From contig JARBJD010000156.1 of NCBI GenBank assembly GCA_033064195.1, forward strand, positions 104,155 to 168,154: a stretch of DNA of 64,000 nt, given 5' to 3'. The notes under the pieces were generated by a model, which was given only the letters and a program-made list of their open reading frames with translations, did no database searches and was not told the origin of the DNA. The position numbers and the translations under genes are program-made. This document shows, piece after piece, positions 57,215 to 64,000 of the stretch (positions are counted from its first letter, which is position 1; each line of letters begins with the position of its first letter). This DNA comes from Blattamonas nauphoetae (taxonomy: Eukaryota; Preaxostyla; Oxymonadida).

Positions 57215-57812
57215 TAGTGGAGTCACCAATCGGTGTCCTGTCACCAATCGGTGCTTTTTTCTTGAAAAATCACTATTGGTCAAACTAAGAAAAAAAGAAA
57301 ATTTTAGAATTATACTCCCACCCGATCCCGAGAAAACCTCAAAATACCTATAACGTTACGAAAGCACACCTTTTTCTTAACTTTTTTCCCTCATTTCTCC
57401 ACAACTAGCCATCCGTTTTGAATCAAATAAAAGGCATTGCAATCGTATAGATCTCGACAAAAGATGAACAAAAAATAAAACGAATTTTTTGCTAAGAAGG
57501 TTTTATCGTGAAAAATATGGTTTTTTTTCGATTTTCCCAAATACCCAGAATTTTTTCTGTAACTTTTTTTCAAAATGTTTGTTTCACCAAAAAAACGTTT
57601 CTGTGAAAAATTTCATCAAAATCGGTTCACGGGTTGTTGAGATATTGCCAAAACGATTTTTTTCATCGGGCAAAAGGGGGTATTTTGAGGTTTTCTCGGG
57701 ATTGGGTGGGAGTATAATTCTAAAATTTTATTTTTTTCTTAGTTTGACCAATAGTGATTTTTCAAGAAAAAAGCACCGATTGGTGACAGGACACCGATTG
57801 GTGACTCCACTA
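57215..57812. mobile_element. MITE-like nonautonomous DNA transposon, ~600 bp
   Basis: The terminal inverted repeats are about 134 bp: 57215-57348 and 57679-57812. The outermost ~130 bases differ at only about two positions, so the copy is young. Each TIR starts TAGTGGAGTCACCAATCGG and contains the 12-mer CACCAATCGGTG twice. The flanks allow two readings: a TA duplication with the element at 57217-57810, as in Tc1/mariner, or a TGA triplet (57212-57214 and 57813-57815) around 57215-57812, as in PIF/Harbinger-like elements. The ~330-bp interior is AT-rich, has no transposase, and includes the motif TTTCATCAAAATCGGTTCAC. The element therefore needs a partner to move. Confidence 0.85.
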
Positions 57813-58594
57813 TGACACTGGTGAAGAGACATTGGGACATCATTATCTTAATCTCCAAGAGTAACCGTCATGGAAAAAGAGAATCCGCTTTCAGGTGCTA
57901 CGAGTTTCAAAGAAAGTGAAAAGAGCACACCCGATCTTCACACATGTGACTTGATGTACATCGATCTGAGTGGAACGCAGTTTATCAGGGAAAACCAAAA
58001 AACCCCTAAAATCCACATAAATAAAACGTCCACCAAAAAGTGAAAGAGAATCACATTAGAAACGGGTGAGGACAAGAACTTGGGTGTGCAAATTGAAACT
58101 GGGGGAGATGAAGCCCATTCTTTATTTCGAACCCATAATCTCTGCTTTTTTCAGACTAAATATGAAGATCATTATTTCCTGTCTAAAGTGCAGCATTGTT
58201 CATAATTATTGACTCATTCTGTTAAGATTGACCCGATTCAATCTTTATTCTCACAAAGTTGGTTTTTGGTTGATCACGCATGAATCTTGCGAAAGAATGA
58301 AGAATCAATAAATTAGACGAAGTTTTAGGAGATGTGAGACAACGAGGAAAAACAAAATCAAAAAGTAAGTGATCAGAAAAGATTGTAGGTGAGAAAGAAG
58401 AGAGTGGAGGAGTTGAGGTGAAAGATCGAGTCGAAAAGCTGAGATAGAGGATGATTTGTGTTGTTGATGATCCAAAGCACTTGTACAGTCAGCAATGCTG
58501 CCATTGTCCCCGTATCCAAACACATCACCTCATGATACTTCCTTCGCTCTTCCTCACCCGCTTCGTGTCGAACCTGAACCAACACGCCGCGTCG
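57813..58594. other. Noncoding stretch, right of the MITE
   Basis: AT-rich sequence. I see no gene, RNA or repeat up to about 58450. After that, open frame begins leading into the decayed gene region. Confidence 0.35.
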
Positions 58595-60230
58595 ATGGGC
58601 ATCACCCTTCCCGACGACTCCAACAAGCGCGGACGGAAGGCCAAGCAAGACGCTGCGCCGATCCCGACCTTCTTCAAAGCACCTGCCGTCACGCCGGAAG
58701 ACCGCGCACACCGCTACCCCTTCTTCAACCTGCCGTTCTCGTGTGTCACGCTCTCGCTCTTCAACCTGCACCTTGCGCAGGGCTTCGACCTCCTCTCCTC
58801 GTCTCGCGAGTCGCTCTCCACAACGTACGCTACGTCCCTCCCGCACGCTCCTCTTGCCCAGTTCCTCCATCTGACAGGCCGGGACAGGCCCGACTCTCGC
58901 CCATCAACCACAACCAGCACGGGATCGAACGAGTCGACGCTGTCGAACGGAGGGCTGCTCCGAATGGGACAGGACCAGACACCCACATCCACGCTGACCA
59001 GCCCGATCGTCGCTGTGGACTTACTCACCCACGCAGGCGCCTCGTCCTTCTTCAAGATTGACCTCCCGCGTTCCATCTGCGAGGGCTAGGAGAGTGGCTT
59101 CGTGTTCGGGTTCTTTGTGACCAACATCAACGGCGACAAGCTCCGCAAGGCTGGAGTGAAGAACAATTCCAGACTGATTATGAAGGCAGTCGCGTTCAAC
59201 AGACTCGATCACAGTGTTGTGGTGAGTTTTCTGCATCTTCTTCCATCGCCCTCCCCTCTCTCTCCAAACAGAAGCTTTCCACACCTAACTCGAAGAGTCG
59301 TGCGAGTGTGTCCGTTCGATTCGTTTCATCTGCTTTCCTCTTTCTTCTTCATCTTATCAATCTGACTCCTCTTCTCCAGTCAATTTCCCACCAGTTCGCA
59401 TTGACGCGCGCCTTGTCCCACACACCTTCTTCGCCAGACAGCCACCAGCTCTCCAGTTTAATCCAAACAGTGGTCAAATGCTCCTCGCTATCGTGTGAAG
59501 GAAGGCCTGTTCATTCCAAGTACATCAACCAACGAGTTCAGGTTAAAGATGCGGACAGCTGCCGTTAAGCTCTGAACCTGCTCTACCCACCCTCCGTCTA
59601 CAAGGAAGCGGGCCAGATGTCGAGCTCTTCTCTCCACTCGCAGATCTGTGGTTCACTCAATCATCTTTGTTCATGCTCTCCGCATCGTCTCTCGTAGATC
59701 CGCTCTTCCACATCTCGCCCGTCCTCGCTCGCGCTGAAGTGAAGTTCAACAACCCGCCCTTCATCGTCGTTGCCAATTCCGACAGAGATCAGCGATTAGT
59801 CGTGTCTGGCTCGAAAGCGAAGAAGCACACTCTTTCTCGTCTGTCATGTCATTCTTCGTCATTCCTTCTCTTCCAGATCCGATCTGAAATGAAGAAGACG
59901 GGGAGAAGCTGCGCGCACTGTCCGAAGTTGAGGGGCGATGTGTTTTCATCGTCAACCAGGCCGGCGTCATCGAGAGGAAGCTCAAATTGAATCGGTTCGA
60001 CGATCTGGCGAATGAGGAAGAGGAGGGAAACGAGAATGACAGGCTTCGGCGACTGCACGAGATGGAATTGTTGGACAGAGCGAGGGCCTTCCTTCTAGAT
60101 TTGGAGCAGCAGCGAGCAGAAGAGGAGCAACGTCGGAGAGACGAGAGGAGCAGAAGAGGCAGGCCGAGATGCTAGCCAAGCGGGATCCGGTCGCTCTCTC
60201 CAAAGCCACACAAAAGGTGTGCTCGCTTTC
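58595..60230 (+). pseudogene. Decayed or misassembled gene region, unknown family
   Basis: A GC-rich, clearly coding-like stretch (MGITLPDDSNKRGRK...) runs in one frame to a TAG at 59087-59089. It continues in the same frame past the stop with sensible protein text (ESGFVFGFFVTNINGDKLRK). A GTGAGT intron near 59221 follows. Beyond it the coding signal jumps between all three frames (FFARQPPALQFNPNSGQ, DPLFHISPVLARAEVKFNN, EKLRALSEVEGRCVFIVN, EEEQRRRDE) with further stops. At least three frame changes are needed to follow it. It ends in a charged helix that may read on into the next frame. The region is next to the telomeric array, where coverage and decay are both problems, so either loss of function or base errors could explain the breaks. 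I could not name the family. Confidence 0.45.
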
Positions 60231-60277
60231 TTTCCCTACTCGTTCCGTTTCGTGTCAGGTTACTCACTCCACCCGAT

Positions 60278-61159
60278 ATGAGCGGCCCCTCTTATCGGGC
60301 GAGCGGGAGTGAAGACAGCGACGACGCAGGGTTTGGTGGATGGCGTTCTGATGACATGGGACCAGACATCGACGACTGGCTCCGATTTCCGACATAGAAA
60401 CAGCCAGGCGGTGGGAAGAAGAGCAGAGCGGACACTGCTCCGTTCGATTTGGATGCTGTCCCGAAGTCTCCTCCGAACAAGAAACGACGGACAGAGCTGG
60501 CACGGGAGCTGCAGGAGAGGAAGACCAAGACAGAACTGCTGATCGACGAGACCGTCCTGCTGCGGTCGGAGTTGCGAATGAAAGAGATCGAACGAATGGT
60601 TCCAACCACACGCTGGAACATTGGTGTGCTCTCATCTCACCTTCACCCTTTTTCAGATAAAGCAAAGGCGGACCTCCGCGACCTTCGCATGGCACTCATC
60701 ACAACGAAGGAGTGCGGGATTAAGCTGATTGGCGAAGACAAGACACTTGTGAGAGAGGCAGGCGAGCGCATTCTGATTGCAGCAACGAAACAAGAGAAAA
60801 CGAAAAAGAACGATCCCAACACTGAGATGGAGAACGCAGCCGCCGTTGAGAAGAACAGAATCGAGCAAGCAAGGGTGCAGCTGGAACTTGGGTGTCTGAA
60901 GGCACAGGAAGAGGAATACGAAGCGTGGGAGAGGGAAGGCGAGCGAGCACTGCCAGCATTGCAGGCTGATCTCGACTCCCTCCTCTCCGAATACAACACT
61001 CTGCGGCTTCGAATTGTGCAGACGAAGGGACAACAGCACGCTGCCCAAAACGAGTTTGACGGCCTTCACCACACTCCCTTCCCGTCGCCCGCCGACGTCA
61101 GCCCAGTTGATGTTTCCATTCTTGAGCGAGATTCTGGTCAGATTGGAGAACACTTCTGA
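60278..61159 (+). CDS. Coiled-coil protein, possibly the 3' part of the broken gene
   Basis: From ATG 60278 (MSGPSYRASGSEDSDD) the frame meets one TAG at 60395-60397 and then continues as KQPGGGKKSRADTAPFDLD. From the ATG at 60449 it is open (MDAVPKSPPNKKRRTELARE). A 33-nt intron-like stretch (GTGTGC...TTTCAG, about 60624-60656) is in frame and stop-free, so it may or may not be spliced. The product is a charged alpha-helical coiled coil of about 230 residues (LQADLDSLLSEYNTLRLRIV) with an acidic end. It is either a separate small gene from 60449 or the 3' end of the gene in 58595-60230. No family is recognised. Confidence 0.5.
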
Positions 61160-61836
61160 CGACATAACGAGTCCAATTTCATGAATTTGTATACTTTTTG
61201 GGGACTTCGAGTTTGTTGATGAAGATTGGATCTTGTTAGGTTCACAGTTGTTGGCGACTAAAATAGGATGTGTTGGCCAACTACAAGCAAAATGGTAAGC
61301 GAGAGTGGAATGACAGTAGCAGTCACACCAAGGAAGATGCGCTTCCACCGACTGAAGTCGATCAGCACAAATAGAAGTAGAATAGTGAATTGAAATGGGA
61401 AAATTGGCATCAAAAGGAACCTCCAGATGTTCTCCGCTGCCCTTATGCAATAGGTGGAGATGATCAAAGCAGTAATATTCCACTGTCAATGTGCGTCAGG
61501 GGAGGAAGCAGAGGTAAATTGTATTTAGATGTGGGTGAGTACTGGTTAATAAAGGAAATTAGTATCCTTTTGAGCGAGATTTGTGTCATCATGAGCCTGC
61601 GAAGTGACATTTGAATTGTATTCGCATCTCTCGTCATCATGATTAGAAAACCAACATTTTACTTGGTTTCTGATGCAAGCTTACTCGGGGGAACGGAACA
61701 AGCTCCGACGAACTCAGAAATTGTTGATGCGTTGATGGCAACACGAATGTCTCGAATGATCAGATTTGAGGGCTCTCCGTACAACTTTAAGAGTCCAATT
61801 TTGCGAATATTGCTTCTTTTTGTGGACATCGAGCTT
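61160..61836. other. Subtelomeric spacer before the telomeric array
   Basis: AT-rich sequence. A minus-strand frame at 61258-61467 encodes 69 residues with two hydrophobic stretches (FPFQFTILLLFVLIDF and VTATVIPLSLTILLVV). It might be an exon of a membrane protein, but there is no supporting splice partner. A short plus frame at 61639-61869 runs into the telomeric repeats and is not credible. Confidence 0.35.
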
Positions 61837-61846
61837 GGGTTAGGGT

Positions 61847-61906
<60 letters not shown>

Positions 61907-62755
61907 GGTTAGGGTTAGGGTTAGGGTTAGGGTTAGGGTTAGGGTTAGGGTTAGGGTTAGGGTTAGGGTTAGGGTTAGGTTAGGGTTAGGGTTAGGGTTA
62001 GGGTTAGGGTTAGGGTTAGGGTTAGGGTTAGGGTTAGGGTTAGGTTAGGGTTAGGGTTAGGGTTAGGGTTAGGGTTAGGGTTAGGGTTAGGGTTAGGGTT
62101 AGGGTTAGGGTTAGGGTTAGGGTTAGGGTTAGGGTTAGGGTTAGGGTTAGGGTTAGGGTTAGGCTAGGGTTAGGCTTAGGCTTAGGGTTAGGGTTAGGGT
62201 TAGGGTTAGGGTTAGGGTTAGGGTTAGGGTTAGGGTTAGGGTTAGGGTTAGGGTTAGGGTTAGGGTTAGGGTTAGGGTTAGGGTTAGGGTTAGGTTAGGC
62301 TTAGGAGTTAGGCTAGGCTAGGCTTAGGGTTAGGAGTTAGGGCTAGGTTAGGGTTAGGGTTAGGGTTAGGGTTAGGCTAGGGTTAGGCTAGGGTTAGGGT
62401 TAGGGTTAGGGTTAGGCTAGGGTTAGGGTTAGGGTTAGGGTTAGGGTTAGGGTTAGGGTTAGGGTTAGGGTTAGGGTTAGGGTTAGGGTTAGGGTTAGGG
62501 TTAGGGTTAGGGTTAGGGTTAGGGTTAGGGTTAGGGTTAGGGTTAGGGTTAGGGTTAGGGTTAGGGTTAGGGTTAGGGTTAGGGTTAGGGTTAGGGTTAG
62601 GGTTAGGGTTAGGGTTAGGGTTAGGGTTAGGGTTAGGGTTAGGGTTAGGGTTAGGGTTAGGGTTAGGGTTAGGGTTAGGGTTAGGGTTAGGGTTAGGGTT
62701 AGGGTTAGGGTTAGGGTTAGGGTTAGGGTTAGGGTTAGGGTTAGGGTTAGGGTTA
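61837..62755 (+). repeat. TTAGGG telomeric repeat array, ~920 bp
   Basis: About 150 copies of TTAGGG run with the G-rich strand pointing right. The first ~50 bp mix in TTTAGGG units, single TTAGG units occur near 61975 and 62043, and two degenerate blocks (about 62160-62190 and 62295-62425) contain TAGGC and TTAGGAG variants. From 62430 to 62750 the repeats are perfect. Unique sequence follows on the right, so the array does not end the sequence here. The antisense frame that reads PNPNPN is only the repeat translated. Confidence 0.97.
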
Positions 62756-62855
62756 TAGTGGAAATTTAACCCGATACTTTGATTTAACCCGATACTTTTC
62801 CCCCATTTTTTGGACCCCTCTTTCCATCCATCCCATATTTCTCGGAACCCATAAA

Positions 62856-64000
62856 TTTTGGGTCCCACCATTTCCGGGTTGGATATCTACCCTCCCATCA
62901 ATCACTTGAGGCAGAAATCGAACCTCCAAAATAGGATCCACGGGTGGGGTCTCCTATTTAGGAGTCTTTTCTGATTTTTGACCCTTTTGGCTCCCAAATA
63001 GGAGGTCCTTAACATTTAAGCTTAGGACAGCCGAACTTCGACCACTTTTCTCCACGCCTGTTCATGATTTTCAATCCCAGTTCATTTCTGGTGATTTGGG
63101 ATGGTTTTCTCTCAAAATGACAATTTTTGAAAATGAAAAATCTTGGGGGGATCTGGGTGGAAATTCAAAGTCAAAATCAGACTTCCTGTATAATAAGCTT
63201 AGGATCTTGAAAACTTATTTTGATCATATCTCACAACCAGACATGGTCCAGACATGAAACTTTACCAATATGGATGTTTTGTTGAGAAGTATTTTTCGGA
63301 AAAATTTGAAAATATCCTTGCGGCAGGTGAGATAATGTTTTCGGGTTCTTTACCTTGGTGCTGAAGGAGAGCTGTCACTTGACATGGAATGATGCGCCCG
63401 TCTCCAAATTCCGTCAAACGTTGGAACACCATCGGAATCGTATCAATTGATCATCTTAGACAGATTAGTTCTCAGAGTGAGATGTAGGTGGAAATTCTGA
63501 AAAAGCGAAAACCAGATTACTCCCGAATAGGAGGTCTTCGAAAAATCTTAAAATTGTCCGAGAAAAATACTTCTCAACAAAACATCCATATTGGTAAAAG
63601 TTTCATGTCTGGACCATGTCTGGTTGTGGAGATATGATCAAAATAAGTTTCAAGATCCTAAGCTTATACAGGGAAGTCTGATTTTTGACTTTGAATTCCA
63701 CCCAGATCCCCAAGATTTTCATTTTCAAAAATTGTCATTTGAGGAGAAAACCATCCCAAATCACCAGAAATGAACTGGGATTGAAAATCATGAACAGGTG
63801 GCGTGAAAGTGGTCGTGAAGTTCGGCTGTCCTAAGCTTAAATGTTAAGGACCTCCTATTTGGGGGAGCCAAAAGGTCAAAAATCAGAAAAAGACTCCTAA
63901 ATAGGAGACCCCACCGTGGATCCTATTTTGGAGGTTCGATTCTGCCTCAAGTGATTGATGGGGAGGTAGATATCCAACCTTGAAATGGTGGGACCCAAAA
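62856..64000. repeat. Large inverted repeat / foldback element, runs off the right edge
   Basis: The left arm (about 62856-63317) is the reverse complement of the right arm (about 63536-64000), with a ~220-bp spacer. Identity is high over ~460 bp with scattered one-base differences: for example the end of the window, read in reverse complement, gives TTTTGGGTCCCACCATTTC, which matches 62856 onwards. No protein of note is encoded. The arm must extend past 64000, since the left side continues leftwards towards the telomeric array. It may be a foldback/MITE-type DNA transposon, a subtelomeric repeat, or an assembly hairpin. Confidence 0.88.

Noticed and set aside
58595-60400. Reassigned TAG codon (TAG = Gln)
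   Set aside because: The frame also shifts several times here, and TAG ends the 3766-residue gene at 44482; decay or base errors explain it better.
61258-61467. 69-residue hydrophobic minus frame
   Set aside because: T-rich DNA readily yields hydrophobic codons; it is not listed as a gene because no start context or exon partner supports it.
62383-62871. Minus-strand frame encoding a long Pro-Asn repeat
   Set aside because: It is the complement of TTAGGG repeats translated; no gene signal.
63591-63773. 60-residue frame in the right arm of the foldback repeat
   Set aside because: It lies in AT-rich repeat DNA, and the other arm carries no equivalent conserved frame.
1-64000. tRNA, rRNA or CRISPR-like features
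   Set aside because: None was recognised by eye. A covariance-model scan would be needed to exclude small RNAs; a CRISPR array is not expected in a nuclear genome, and no spaced direct repeats were seen.

Overview
This is nuclear DNA from a eukaryotic microbe. The genes carry very short GT-AG introns (29 to about 140 nt, most of them 30-60), intergenic gaps are small, and two pairs of divergent genes almost share a start codon. A TTAGGG array lies near the right end. The products include a SUN-domain protein, an RNA-exosome subunit, maspardin, a Topors-like RING protein, a NEK-type kinase, a PLAC8 protein and a saposin-like secreted peptide. The standard genetic code fits: thousands of codons of long reading frames contain no in-frame TAA or TAG, and all three stops end genes. 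The gene set and compactness would suit a flagellate of the oxymonad/Preaxostyla type, but that placement is inference.

Left part (1-20.8 kb). A partial gene runs off the left edge on the minus strand. It is followed by a coiled-coil protein (minus), an RG-repeat protein (plus), a divergent pair made of an exosome RNase PH-type subunit (minus) and a family-4 uracil-DNA glycosylase (plus) whose ATGs overlap, maspardin (minus), a two-RRM protein (plus), a SUN-domain protein (minus) whose ATG lies 20 bp from the ATG of an unknown protein (plus), a PLAC8 protein (minus), a Topors-like RING protein with SUMO-interaction-like motifs (plus), and a multi-exon coiled-coil pseudokinase (plus).

Middle (20.8-56.4 kb). 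Three giant genes dominate: 3118, 3766 and 2496 residues. Wherever introns are found in them, they lie only at the 5' end. Between them are a five-exon NEK-like kinase with a C-terminal beta-rich domain, a secreted protein faintly like the lipoprotein N-terminal domain, a membrane-anchored calcineurin-type phosphoesterase with a complete metal site, and a small saposin-like protein. The 2496-residue protein has a clear Walker A motif in a Crinkler/RHS-like context.

Right part (56.4-64 kb) is subtelomeric. It holds a ~600-bp MITE with 134-bp inverted repeats, a decayed or badly assembled gene region, about 920 bp of TTAGGG repeats with degenerate blocks, and then a large inverted repeat (arms of about 460 bp) that continues past the window edge. 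The G-rich strand points right, as at a right-hand chromosome end, yet unique sequence follows it. The array is therefore interstitial, invaded by a foldback element, or misassembled.

The strongest leads are the glycosylase (bacterial/archaeal family, three of four iron-sulphur ligands gone, a PIP-box-like tail and an ATG overlapping that of an exosome gene) and the telomere-foldback junction.
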